Shown: piece by piece, positions 9,968 through 18,748 of the stretch
How the letters are laid out: each line of letters begins with the position of its first letter
Numbering within the stretch: the stretch's first letter is position 1
Source: Roseiarcus sp963835885
GTDB lineage: Bacteria > Pseudomonadota > Alphaproteobacteria > Rhizobiales > Beijerinckiaceae
Reading direction: 5' to 3'
NCBI GenBank assembly: GCA_963835885.1
Contig: CAWIHF010000026.1
Span: forward strand, 372,001 to 436,000
Length of the DNA stretch: 64,000 nucleotides
Program-made: the position numbers and the translations under genes
The notes under the pieces: model-generated
Seen by the model: only the letters and a program-made list of their open reading frames with translations
What the model was told of the DNA's origin: nothing
Database searches by the model: none

Positions 9968-10227
9968 ACGTCGCCCCGCTCCTCGCCGCCGTCGTCGCAG
10001 GCGCCGGCCTGGGAGCGGCCCATTTCGGGTCGCTGTGGTGGAGCGTCGTCCTGATGCGCGACGGACATACCGGCCTTGGCGTCGCCGTCCAGAGTCTGCG
10101 CTTCGTCGCGCTGGCCGCGGCGCTCGTTCTTATCGCGCGCCTCGGCGCGTCGCCGCTGCTGGCGGCCGCGGCGGGCGTTCTCGTCGCGCGCGCGCTGCTC
10201 ATGCGCGGCGCCAGGAAGCTCACGTGA
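9964..10227 (+). CDS. atpR: N-ATPase accessory membrane subunit AtpR
   Basis: The 87-residue hydrophobic protein has three predicted helices and the H-F-G-S-L-W-W motif near its N-terminus, characteristic of AtpR. This subunit is found only in N-ATPase operons. It overlaps atpQ (ATGA) and atpB (GTGA). Its conserved Arg within a helix has been suggested to interact with the c-subunit carboxylate; I take that from the family, not from this sequence. Confidence 0.88.
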   Translation: MNVAPLLAAVVAGAGLGAAHFGSLWWSVVLMRDGHTGLGVAVQSLRFVALAAALVLIARLGASPLLAAAAGVLVARALLMRGARKLT

Positions 10228-10925
10228 AGTCTCCGCTCAGCCTCGAACCGCTGTTCCAGATCGGCTCTGTCCCGGTCACCGAGCCGGTCGTCGTCGCCTG
10301 GGGTGTGATCGGGCTGCTCGCCGGCGCGTCGTTCCTGGCGACGCGGCGCCTGACCCCTGTTCCGTCGAAGACTCAGGCGACGCTGGAACTGGTCGTCTCG
10401 ACCATCGACAGCCAGATCCACGACACGATGCAGAGCGATCCCGCGCCGTTCCGCGCGCTGATCGGCTCGATCTTCCTGTTCACGCTCATCTCGAACTGGT
10501 CGTCGCTCCTTCCCGGCGTCGAGCCGCCGACCGCCCACATCGAGACTGACGCCGCGATGGCCCTTATCGTGTTCGTCGCGACCATCGCCTGGGGCGTTCG
10601 CACGCGCGGAATCCGCGGCTATCTCGCGACCTACGCCGAGCCGACCTGGGTGATGATCCCGCTCAACGTCGTCGAGCAGTTCACCCGCACCTTCTCCCTC
10701 ATCGTTCGCCTGTTCGGCAACGTGATGAGCGGCGTCTTTGTAATCGGCATCATTCTAACGCTCGCCGGACTCCTTGTGCCTATTCCGCTGATGGCGCTCG
10801 ACCTGCTGACCGGCACGGTGCAGGCCTACATCTTCGCCGTGCTCGCAACCGTGTTCATCGGCGCGGCCGTGGGCGAGCGGCGCAAGGCGTCCGGCGGCGC
10901 ACGCCCCCAAGGAGCGATCAGGTGA
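10224..10925 (+). CDS. atpB: N-ATPase subunit a
   Basis: The 233-residue integral membrane stator subunit carries the R-L-F-G-N motif whose Arg faces the rotor ring, and several long hydrophobic helices. It forms the ion half-channels. The start is GTG 10224, overlapping the atpR stop; the stop overlaps the GTG of atpE. There is no truncation. Confidence 0.93.
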   Translation: MKSPLSLEPLFQIGSVPVTEPVVVAWGVIGLLAGASFLATRRLTPVPSKTQATLELVVSTIDSQIHDTMQSDPAPFRALIGSIFLFTLISNWSSLLPGVEPPTAHIETDAAMALIVFVATIAWGVRTRGIRGYLATYAEPTWVMIPLNVVEQFTRTFSLIVRLFGNVMSGVFVIGIILTLAGLLVPIPLMALDLLTGTVQAYIFAVLATVFIGAAVGERRKASGGARPQGAIR

Positions 10926-11170
10926 ACGACCTCATCCAAGCCGTCAGCATCTTTTCCGCCGCGCTCGCCGTCGGGCTCGGCGCAATCGGTCCGGGCCTCG
11001 GCGAGGGCAGGGCGGTGGCCTCTGCGATGGAAGCGATCGCGCGCCAGCCGGAAGCCGCGGGCACGATCTCGCGCACGTTGTTCGTCGGCCTCGCGATGAT
11101 CGAGACGATGGCTATCTACTGCCTGGTCATCGCGCTGCTCGTGCTGTTCGCCAATCCGTTCATCAGATAG
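10922..11170 (+). CDS. atpE: N-ATPase subunit c (rotor ring)
   Basis: The 82-residue two-helix hairpin protein starts at GTG 10922, with an AAGGAG site seven bases upstream. The loop R-Q-P-E-A lies at 41-45. Glu61 sits in helix 2 (A-M-I-E-T-M-A-I-Y), the ion-binding carboxylate, followed by Thr62 as in Na+-type rings. A second acidic residue, Glu28 in G-L-G-E-G, occupies the helix-1 position where Na+ c-subunits have Gln. Two carboxylates per hairpin is a reported N-ATPase trait. This supports Na+ (or dual) coupling. Confidence 0.94.
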   Translation: MNDLIQAVSIFSAALAVGLGAIGPGLGEGRAVASAMEAIARQPEAAGTISRTLFVGLAMIETMAIYCLVIALLVLFANPFIR

Positions 11171-11182
11171 GCCTTAGCGGCG

Positions 11183-11926
11183 ATGCGGATCGACTGGTGG
11201 ACGCTCGGCCTTCAGACGGTCAATGTCCTCGTCCTCATCTGGATCCTGAGCAGGTTTCTCTTTCGTCCGGTCGTCGGGATCATCGAGGAGCGGCGCGCGG
11301 CGACGGCCAAGATTTTGGCCGACGCGGAGGCGGCGAAGAAACAGGCGATCGCGGCGCGCGAGGCGATCGAGGGGGAGAGAGCGAGAATCGCTGCCGCTCG
11401 GGACCAGGTGTTGCGCCAGGCCGCCGAAGACGCGGAGGGCCAGCGCGCGGCTGCTCTCGCCTCTGCACGTGAGGAAGTGGATCAGATGCGCGCCGCGGCG
11501 GAAACGGAGATGCGCTGGACACGCACCGCGGAGGAAGCCGCCGCCTCCGATCGCTCGGCCAGGCTCGCGGTTGATATCGCGAGCAAGCTGCTTGCGCGCC
11601 TGCCCGATTCCGCCCGCGTCGATGGCTTTGTCGAAGGGCTGGCGAAGGCGCTTGCTTCGCTCCCCGAGATCAGCCGCGATGGGCTCGGCGCCGGGGCGCC
11701 GCGCCTGACCGCGGCGCGGGCGCTCACCGCTCAAGAAACCCAGTCCTGCCGCGACGCTTTTGCAAGCGCGCTCGGCCGGCCGCTCGATTTCGTGGTCGCA
11801 GTCGATCCCGGTCTCATCGCCGGGCTCGAACTCGAGACGCCGCACGCCGTCGTTCGCAACAGCTTTCGCAGCGATCTTGCCCGTATCGTCGAGGAGTTGA
11901 CCCGCCATGACCGCGCCCATCGATGA
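11183..11926 (+). CDS. atpF: N-ATPase subunit b (b/delta-like stator)
   Basis: The 247-residue protein has one N-terminal membrane helix (V-N-V-L-V-L-I-W-I-L). A long Ala/Glu/Arg-rich coiled-coil stalk follows, and then a C-terminal globular part of about 100 residues. It is much longer than a housekeeping b subunit. N-ATPase operons lack a separate delta gene, and this extension is thought to supply that function. The gene overlaps atpA by 20 bases. Confidence 0.92.
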   Translation: MRIDWWTLGLQTVNVLVLIWILSRFLFRPVVGIIEERRAATAKILADAEAAKKQAIAAREAIEGERARIAAARDQVLRQAAEDAEGQRAAALASAREEVDQMRAAAETEMRWTRTAEEAAASDRSARLAVDIASKLLARLPDSARVDGFVEGLAKALASLPEISRDGLGAGAPRLTAARALTAQETQSCRDAFASALGRPLDFVVAVDPGLIAGLELETPHAVVRNSFRSDLARIVEELTRHDRAHR

Positions 11927-13428
11927 CGGCGCCAAATGGCTCGAGGCCGAGCGCGAGGCTCTGGCGCGCGTCGACCTCAAGCCGGAGGCGCGATCGGTCG
12001 GGCGAGTCGAGGAGATCGCCGACGGCGTGGCGCGGGTGTCTGGGCTGCCGGAGGCCCGGCTCGGCGAGCTCCTGCGTTTCGACGGCGGCCGGATGGGCTA
12101 CGCGCTGTCGCTCGAGGCGCAGGCGGTCAACGCTGCGATCTTCGACGAGGCGGAGGCGATCGGCGTTGGCTCGCTTGTCTCGGCGACCGGCGAGGTCGCG
12201 CGCGTTCCCGTCGGTCCCGGACTGCTGGGGAGGGTGATCGATCCTCTCGGGCGGCCGCTCGATCGCGACGAGGCGATCGCCGCCGAGGCCTTCCAACCCG
12301 TCGAGCGGCCGGCGCCGGCGATCATCGACCGCGCGCTCGTCTCCGAGCCGGTGGTGACCGGCGTGCTGGTCGTCGATGCGCTCTTCGCTCTCGGACGGGG
12401 CCAGCGCGAACTCATTATCGGCGACCGGGCCACCGGCAAGACGGCGATCGCCGTCGACGCGATCATCAACCAGAAGCGCTCCGACATGATCTGCGTCTAT
12501 GTCGCAGTCGGGCAGCGCTCGACCGCGGTCGAGCGGGTGATCGAGGCCGCGAAGCAATATGGCGCGCCGGACCGCTGCGTGTTCGTCGTCGCCTCTGCGG
12601 CGTCCTCGGCCGCGCTCCAGTGGATCGCGCCCTTCGCCGGCTTCACGATCGGGGAATATTTTCGTGACAAGGGAGGCCACGCGCTCGTCGTCGTCGACGA
12701 CCTCACCAAGCACGCCGCGACCCACCGCGAGCTTGCCCTGCTCACCCGCGAGCCGCCCGGCCGCGAGGCCTTTCCCGGCGACATCTTCTATGTCCATGCG
12801 CGGCTGCTCGAGCGCGCCGCCAAGCTCGCGCCCGAACTCGGCGGCGGCTCGCTGACCGCGCTGCCGATCGCCGAGACCGACGCCGGCAACCTCTCCGCCT
12901 TCATCCCGACCAACCTCATCTCGATCACCGACGGCCAGATCGTGCTCGACTTCGCGCCTGTTTGCCGCCAACCAGCGGCCGGCCGTGGACGTCGGCCTGA
13001 GCGTGAGCCGAGTTGGCGGGAAGGCGCAGGCGCCGGCGCTTCGCGCCGCGTCGGCGCGCCTGAGGCTCGACTATTCCCAGTTTCTCGAACTCGAGATGTT
13101 CACCCGCTTCGGCGCCGTCGCCGACACCCGCGTCAAGGCGACGATCGCCCGCGGCGAGCGCATCCGGGCGCTCATCGCCCAGCCGCGCCTCGCCACGCTG
13201 CGCCTCGTCGATCAGGTCGCGCTGCTGTCAGCCCTGTCCGACGGCGTATTCGACTTCGCTCCGGTCGGCCGGGTCGGAGAGGCGCGCGCCAGAACTGCGG
13301 CGCAGCTCGACGCGCTGGCGCCCGACGTGGTCGCCTCGGTGACGAAGAGCGGGGCCTGCGACGACGCGGACCGGACGAAGCTGGTCAAGGCGGTCCGGGC
13401 GCTCCTGACCGCGGGTTCGCCCGCATGA
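11907..13428 (+). pseudogene. atpA: N-ATPase alpha subunit, single-base frameshift
   Basis: From ATG 11907 the frame encodes a normal alpha subunit with P-loop G-D-R-A-T-G-K-T at residues 172-179. At about 12958 it leaves the family sequence (D-F-A then nonsense). The correct continuation (L-F-A-A-N-Q-R-P-A-V-D-V-G-L-S-V-S-R-V-G-G), which holds the alpha-subunit Arg segment, is read one frame over to the stop at 13426-13428. One extra C in GCGCC accounts for it; removing it gives about 506 residues. Because every other operon gene is intact, I favour a consensus error. Confidence 0.9.
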
Positions 13429-14279
13429 CGGAGCGGCTGAGCGACGTCGTCGCACGCATTCGCTCTGTTCGCCAGCTGTCGTCGGTGATCGGGGCGATGC
13501 GCGGCATCGCGGCTGCGCGCGCCCGCGAGGCGCGCGCGCGAGTCGAGGGGGTCCGGGCCTATGCGGCGACGGTCGGAGCCGCGATCGGCCAGGCGCTCGC
13601 TCTGGCCGACGACGGCGCCGTGGCGCGCGGGCCCGGCGACCGGCGCGACGGCCATCTCGTCATCGCGCTCTGCGCCGAGCAGGGCTTCGCCGGCGCGTTC
13701 AACAAACGGGTCCTCGACACGGCCGAGCGCATCCTGAAGACGGACGGCGGGCCGGGCTGCGAACTCATGCTGCTCGGCGGCCGCGGCCTGATGGCCGCCG
13801 AGGAGCGCGGACTTGCGGTCGGCTGGAGCGCGCCGATGGTCGCCCATATCGACGAGGTGGGCGCGCTCGCCGACCGGGTGACCGAGCAGCTCTACGCGCG
13901 GCTCGGCTTGGGCCGCGCGGGCCACGTCAATGTGGTCCATGCCGCGCCGTCGCTCGGCGAGGTCCATGTGGTCGACCGCTCGCTCGCCCCCTTTGACTTC
14001 GCCCGCTTTCCGCCCGCGAAAAATCCGTCGCCGCCGATCATCTCCATGCCGCCGCAGATCCTGCTCCTGCAACTCGCCCAGGAATACGTGTTCGCCGAGC
14101 TCTGCGAAGCGCTGACGCTGTCGCTCGCGGCCGAGAACGACGCGCGCATGCGCGCCATGACCGCGGCAAAATCGAACGTAGCAAAGATGCTCGACGAGCT
14201 TGTCGCCCGTTCGCGCCAGCTTCGGCAGGAGGAGATCACCAACGAGATCATCGAGCTCGGGGGGCGCAGGAGGGCCTGA
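13425..14279 (+). CDS. atpG: N-ATPase gamma subunit
   Basis: The 284-residue central-stalk subunit starts at ATG 13425, overlapping the atpA stop (ATGA). The N-terminal helix (L-S-D-V-V-A-R-I-R-S-V-R-Q-L) and C-terminal helix (A-A-K-S-N-V-A-K-M-L-D-E-L) form the coiled rotor shaft. The C-terminus ends E-I-T-N-E-I-I-E-L. A long artificial fusion frame joins it to the shifted atpA and should be ignored. It is the last gene of the operon. Confidence 0.93.
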   Translation: MTERLSDVVARIRSVRQLSSVIGAMRGIAAARAREARARVEGVRAYAATVGAAIGQALALADDGAVARGPGDRRDGHLVIALCAEQGFAGAFNKRVLDTAERILKTDGGPGCELMLLGGRGLMAAEERGLAVGWSAPMVAHIDEVGALADRVTEQLYARLGLGRAGHVNVVHAAPSLGEVHVVDRSLAPFDFARFPPAKNPSPPIISMPPQILLLQLAQEYVFAELCEALTLSLAAENDARMRAMTAAKSNVAKMLDELVARSRQLRQEEITNEIIELGGRRRA

Positions 14280-14300
14280 TCGGTTTTTCCCCGCTGCAGT

Positions 14301-14726
14301 TCAACGCTCGTCCGGCATGCGCATCAGCACGGCCGTCGCCGTCGCCGTCGCGACGAGCTTCTCCTCGCCGCCGGTGACGGCCATCAGTCGAGCCTCAGCG
14401 AAGGCCTGCCGCCGGCCGCCCCTGACCAGCGTGGCCTCCGACCGGAAACTCTCGCCCACGGCGGGGGCGAGATAGCAGACGGAAATCTGCGACGTCAGTA
14501 CGGCGCCGAGCTCTGAGGCCGCTGCGAAGCCGCAGCTCGTTTCGAGAATTGCAGCGACCACACCCGCGTGCAGGAACCCGGAATATTGTCCGCACTCGGG
14601 TCGCCACGGCATTCGCATCGCGCAACGGCCGGCGCCGGCCGACTCGACCGAAAATTCCGCCCAACGATTGAACGAGGCGGAGGCGTTCACGCGTTCGAGC
14701 TCCTGACGCAGATCGATCGCCGTCAT
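14301..14726 (-). CDS. PaaI-family (hotdog) thioesterase
   Basis: The 141-residue hotdog-fold protein carries the H-A-G-V-V-A-A-I-L-E-T-S segment, where the family has its catalytic H-G/A-G and acidic residue, and the V-C-Y-L-A-P strand. Such enzymes hydrolyse acyl-CoA thioesters; the substrate is unknown here. It is convergent with atpG and lies 11 bp downstream of the DUF2855 gene on the same strand, so the two probably form one transcript. Confidence 0.85.
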   Translation of the reverse strand: MTAIDLRQELERVNASASFNRWAEFSVESAGAGRCAMRMPWRPECGQYSGFLHAGVVAAILETSCGFAAASELGAVLTSQISVCYLAPAVGESFRSEATLVRGGRRQAFAEARLMAVTGGEEKLVATATATAVLMRMPDER

Positions 14727-14737
14727 GGTCTCCCGCC

Positions 14738-15828
14738 CTATTCGAGATTTGGCGCGGTCAGGATCGCGACGGCGTCAGCCGGCGCGTCGCCGCGAGCGAC
14801 CTGATCGTATGCCCCGGCAATGTCGGCTCGACCCGAATAGACCCGGAATGTCAGCCTTTCTCTGACTGTCCCGACGAAGCGCTCCCAGGCTTCCGCGAGA
14901 CGCTCGCGCAACACAGGAGCGCCCCATTGTTCCCTGAAGCGAAGGATGTGCGCCGGAGCAAAGAAGAATTCGGTATCGCCTTCGGCGCCGCGGTCCGGAG
15001 AAGATCGGAATTGGGCGGCGTCGCCGCGGGTCGCGCCGACGCTCAGGGTGCGAACGAGCGCGGAGCCCAACCTGCGCGTTAGGCGATCGGCGATCGCCGG
15101 GTCGCCGGCGATGTCGACGAACACAGCGGGATGCGCGGCCAGCCCCTGGTCGTCGGCGATCGCGGAATAGGCGAGCGCCCTGTCGAAGAGGCCCGTGTCC
15201 GCGACGGCGGCGAGATTGCGCTCGCTCGTCAATCCGAACTTCTCGACCCGGGCGCCGAGCTGATGCGCGAGCGCGGCCGCCGCCTTGCTGGAGGCGCTCG
15301 AAACGATCACCCGCCGAGCGCCGAAGAACGCCCCCTCGGCGAGCCGTTCGGCGAGGAAGAAGCCGAGAATGAAGAGCGGGCGAAGGGCCAGGAAAGCGTC
15401 CGCGTCGCGCTTATCGATATTCGGGTCGCGATCGATCAGGCGGTACTCGTTGTAGGTGCGCGGCAAGTCGGCGCGATGCGGGGCGGCGTCGATGAAGCCG
15501 AATGGCCCGCTGAATGCGGGCGACAGGCCGCAGCGAGATGGGAAGCAATCCATAAACGCGATCACCCTCGGCGAGGCCCTTCGGCGGACGATTCGGCCAC
15601 CCGGCCGACGCCCCAGACCGGCACGCGGCCCCACCCTTGCGGCGCCGGAAAGTAACGCCAGTAGCCAAGAGCGCTGCCAAGCTTGGCGTAGGTCAGGTTG
15701 TTGGCGGTCAGCGCGAAGCGCTCGAGCTCGACCACGACGCCGTTCGGCGGCGAGCGAAGGCGCGGCGCTTCGGTCCACCGCGTTCGAAGGAAATTGGCCT
15801 GATCGGTCAGAAAATCGAAATCGCGCAT
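14738..15828 (-). pseudogene. DUF2855 family protein, two frameshifts
   Basis: The N-terminal part starts at ATG 15828 (M-R-D-F-D-F-L) and includes A-L-T-A-N-N-L-T-Y-A-K-L-G. The C-terminal part runs to 14738. Both are typical of DUF2855, a medium-chain-reductase-like family of unknown reaction. The frame changes twice, near 15575 (one extra C in GGCC) and near 15515, with a short middle section (L-A-E-G-D-R-V-Y-G-L-L-P) in the third frame. Repaired length is about 363 residues. It is divergent from the LysR regulator at 15923, which may control it. Confidence 0.75.
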
Positions 15829-15922
15829 GGCGCAAGGCTAAATGGTCGAGCGGACATCGGGGTTGCATTTCCGTCAGGCCTGATTGAATTCTTGGCAACG
15901 TTCCGGAATTCGTGAGCACGCC

Positions 15923-16801
15923 ATGCGACGGGCGCCGACCTTACCGACCATCGAGGCGTTTCTGGCCGCCGCCGAGAGCGGCAGCTTCAGATCCGCGGCC
16001 GAAAAACTGTGTCTCAGCGCGCCGGCGATTACCCGCCGCATCCAGGCGCTCGAACGCCATTCGGAGACATCGCTCTTCGAGCGAAGGCCAGGGGGCGTCG
16101 CTCTCACCGCGGCGGGGCGGGAGCTGGCGGCGCGGATCGGCCCGGCCGTCGATGAGGTCAAGGCCGCGCTTCAACCGAGCGTCGATCCCAAAAGCCCCGT
16201 TCGCCTTCGCGTGTCGCGATCGCTCGCCGGGCTGTGGCTCGCCCCGCGCCTGCCGCGCCTGCCGAAGGACGTCGCGCTGGACTTCCGGTCCGATCTGACG
16301 ATCGAGGCGTTTCTCGCGGGAGGCGCCGATCTCGGGATCTTTTTCGACGCCCGGCCGACGGCGCAGATGACCGCAGAAATGCTGCTGCCGGTCGAGATAT
16401 CGGTGGTCAGCGCGCCGCGACTGGCCGACGGTCGGGCGCCGCCCGACTCCGTCAACGACGCACTTTCCTTTCGTTTGGTCGGCTTGTCCGGCCAATCGTG
16501 GCTCTGGCCGCGCGCCGCGCCTGGCCCCAGCCCATCTTTGACGTTCGACGGGATCCAGGCGATGTATGAGGCGGCCGCATCGGGACTGGGCCTCGCGCCC
16601 GGAATTCATCCGCTCGTCGATCCGTATGTCGCGAGCCGCCGCCTGATCGAGCTTTCCCCTTTCGAGCGCGTCCGGGGCGGGGCCTACTATCTCGTCGCGA
16701 CGAAACAGGCCCTGCGCTTGAAAAAGGTCGCGAAGGTTCGCGATTGGCTTGTACGGGAGGCGAGCGCGCCGGCTCCGCTGGAGGACTCGAGGCTCCCCTG
16801 A
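15923..16801 (+). CDS. LysR-family transcriptional regulator
   Basis: The 292-residue protein has the N-terminal winged helix-turn-helix of LysR regulators (F-L-A-A-A-E-S-G-S-F-R-S-A-A-E-K-L-C-L-S-A-P-A-I, split here as helix-turn-helix at about 13-35). The GcvA-type substrate-binding domain follows. ATG 15923 is chosen as the family start; an upstream ATG at 15884 adds 13 atypical residues. It is divergent from DUF2855, 94 bp apart, and is the plausible regulator of DUF2855-PaaI. Its 3' half is antisense to the long tail of the SSS symporter frame. Confidence 0.87.
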   Translation: MRRAPTLPTIEAFLAAAESGSFRSAAEKLCLSAPAITRRIQALERHSETSLFERRPGGVALTAAGRELAARIGPAVDEVKAALQPSVDPKSPVRLRVSRSLAGLWLAPRLPRLPKDVALDFRSDLTIEAFLAGGADLGIFFDARPTAQMTAEMLLPVEISVVSAPRLADGRAPPDSVNDALSFRLVGLSGQSWLWPRAAPGPSPSLTFDGIQAMYEAAASGLGLAPGIHPLVDPYVASRRLIELSPFERVRGGAYYLVATKQALRLKKVAKVRDWLVREASAPAPLEDSRLP

Positions 16802-18389
16802 AGGCCGCCGCCGGTCGCGGGTCAGCGAAGCCGCGCTCGGATCGCATCGGACCGTGAAAACGAGCAGAAGCCGCGTCTCGCGCGGGGCATTGAGCCGGAA
16901 TCCGTATTACCGGGCCGAGCGACCGGCGGGCCGCACCGTCGTCGAGCCGCGGCCGGCGCAGAACGGCGCTGACGACGCCGAGCACGACGATGTTGAGAAC
17001 CAGCGCAGCGATGCCGATGTTCACGTCGTCGAGAGCTGGCGGCAAAAACGGCAGCAGCTTCGTCAAAGTTAGGTGCTGCGTCGTCGTCAGCGTCACCATG
17101 CCGACGCCGGCGGCGACGCCAGCGAAGGCGCCGGCGCTGCTGACCGGATTGCGCGGCATCAGGCTTGCGATCAACGCGGGAAAGAGCTGGGTGACGAAGG
17201 CATAGCCCATAAGCAGCAGCGCCACGATGGTCTGGCTGCCGCCGATCGCGAACCCGACCGCCACGAGCGCCCAGATCGGAACGGAGGCGCGTGCGATCAG
17301 CGCGATGCGATCGGGATTGGTGATTCCGGTCAGCGGCGCCAGGAGATCGTTGGCGAACAGCGTCGCGGCGGCCATCAGGATCAACGAGCCTGGAACCAGC
17401 GCGGTCAAAACGCCGGCGCCGCCGATGACGCCCACGAACCACGGATCGAAAGTCTGGATCGAGATTCGGAACAGGGCCAGATCCACTTCGCCGCCCTTGA
17501 GCCCGGGAACCTTCAGGACGGCAGCGAATCCGACGAAGAACACGAACAGCAGGATGAGCTGGTAGAGCGGCATGACGATCGCGTTTTTCCGGAACACGCT
17601 TTCGTCTCGCGCCGTGTAGAGCGCGCCGAACGCATGCGGCCACATGTAGAAGCCGAGCGCGGAGAGCAGCACGCTTGAACTGAACCACAGAACACTTTGG
17701 CCGCGTCCGGGAAGCGCCAGGAAGCCCGGCTTCGCCTCGTCGATCGCACTGAACATCGCGCCGTATCCGCCGTAGAGGTGAACCGGCAGGTAGATGCCCA
17801 GGAAGAGAACGACCATGAGGATCATCGTATCCTTGATGACCGCGTTCCACGCGGAGCCGTGCACGCCGGACACCATCACGTAGGCCGTGACGATCGCCGC
17901 GCCGATCCAGATCGCGACATTGGGCGAGATCGACCCGTAGGAGCTCGTCGAGACGATGATGCCGAGCCCCTTGAGTTGCAGGACCATGTAAGGGATCAGC
18001 GCCACGATCCCCACGAGCGCGACCAGTCCGCCCAGGACGGGGCTGTCGTACCTGTGCCTGAAATAGTGCGGTTGGGAAATCAGACGGTGGGCCCGTGCGT
18101 ATCGCCAGATCGGAGGCAGCAGCCAGTACGACAGGATGAACGCAAGACTGCCGTAGCAGAGGATGTAATAGGTCGGCGCGCCCTTGCCGTAGGCCCAGCC
18201 GCTGCCGCCGAGGAAAGTGAAGGTCGTATAGATTTCTCCGGCCATCAGTAGGAACACAAAGATCGTTCCGAAGCCGCGACCGCCCACGGTCCACTGCTCG
18301 AGGTCCATGTCCTTGCCGTGCGCGGCCCGCAGCCCGAGCCCCAGCGCCAGCGCCGCGAATGCAAAGATGATCAGGAGCGCCGCGTTCAC
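16452..18389 (-). CDS. sodium:solute symporter (SSS family)
   Basis: About 490 residues from GTG 18389 form a typical SSS transporter with 12-13 helices. They include T-F-L-G-G-S-G-W-A-Y-G near the N-terminus and the I-S-Q-P-H-Y-F segment. These proteins import organic solutes with Na+, and the substrate is undetermined. After V-L-R-R-P (about 16940) the frame continues 160 residues as low-complexity Pro/Arg/Ser, antisense to the LysR gene. That is abnormal and suggests the real stop was lost by a shift near 16900-16940. The start overlaps the DUF3311 stop (GTGA). Confidence 0.85.
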   Translation of the reverse strand: MNAALLIIFAFAALALGLGLRAAHGKDMDLEQWTVGGRGFGTIFVFLLMAGEIYTTFTFLGGSGWAYGKGAPTYYILCYGSLAFILSYWLLPPIWRYARAHRLISQPHYFRHRYDSPVLGGLVALVGIVALIPYMVLQLKGLGIIVSTSSYGSISPNVAIWIGAAIVTAYVMVSGVHGSAWNAVIKDTMILMVVLFLGIYLPVHLYGGYGAMFSAIDEAKPGFLALPGRGQSVLWFSSSVLLSALGFYMWPHAFGALYTARDESVFRKNAIVMPLYQLILLFVFFVGFAAVLKVPGLKGGEVDLALFRISIQTFDPWFVGVIGGAGVLTALVPGSLILMAAATLFANDLLAPLTGITNPDRIALIARASVPIWALVAVGFAIGGSQTIVALLLMGYAFVTQLFPALIASLMPRNPVSSAGAFAGVAAGVGMVTLTTTQHLTLTKLLPFLPPALDDVNIGIAALVLNIVVLGVVSAVLRRPRLDDGAARRSLGPVIRIPAQCPARDAASARFHGPMRSERGFADPRPAAAFRGASSPPAEPARSPPVQANREPSRPFSSAGPVSSRRDSRPRPGRARKGKARSGGGSRHTDRRADEFRARGPVPMRPPHTSPGSRRTSKMGWGQARRAARATIGRTSRPNERKVRR

Positions 18390-18592
18390 CCTCCGCCGCC
18401 TCTTCCGGCATCCTCGCGGTTTGCTGGATCCAGGGCGTAAATCACCGCCATGATGACCGAGGTGAGCACCACCCACATCACCAGCCAGGCGAGCAGCAGC
18501 GGCATACCCAGCACCAGCGGCTGCGCCCGATTGAGAAAAACGGGGCCGATCAGCATGCCGAGAAACGGCAGTGCGGCGAGCCAGCGGATCAC
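18386..18592 (-). CDS. DUF3311 small membrane protein
   Basis: The protein of about 68 residues has two helices (W-L-A-A-L-P-F-L-G-M-L-I-G-P and L-L-L-A-W-L-V-M-W-V-V-L-T) and ends A-L-D-P-A-N-R. It is the DUF3311 type that precedes SSS transporter genes and is probably an accessory subunit. I start at GTG 18592, where family similarity begins and an AGGTGA site precedes; ATG 18673 would add 27 residues. The stop overlaps the symporter start by four bases, so translation is coupled. Confidence 0.8.
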   Translation of the reverse strand: MIRWLAALPFLGMLIGPVFLNRAQPLVLGMPLLLAWLVMWVVLTSVIMAVIYALDPANREDAGRGGGG

Positions 18593-18748
18593 GAGGTCAC
18601 CTACGACGACAGGGTCAGCCGCTAACCGATACAACACGCGACCGCGGGGAGCAAACAGGCAGCTATTCGCCATCCTGAGACCCCTGGCGCCGTTTACCGC
18701 GAGCCCCGCGTAGGGTAGCGTTCGACCGTTCAACCAAGGCCGCTCGAC

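Noticed and set aside
11907..14279. 790-residue fusion of ATPase alpha and gamma subunits
   Set aside because: It arises only because one extra base in atpA puts the read into the atpG frame; the middle is nonsense.
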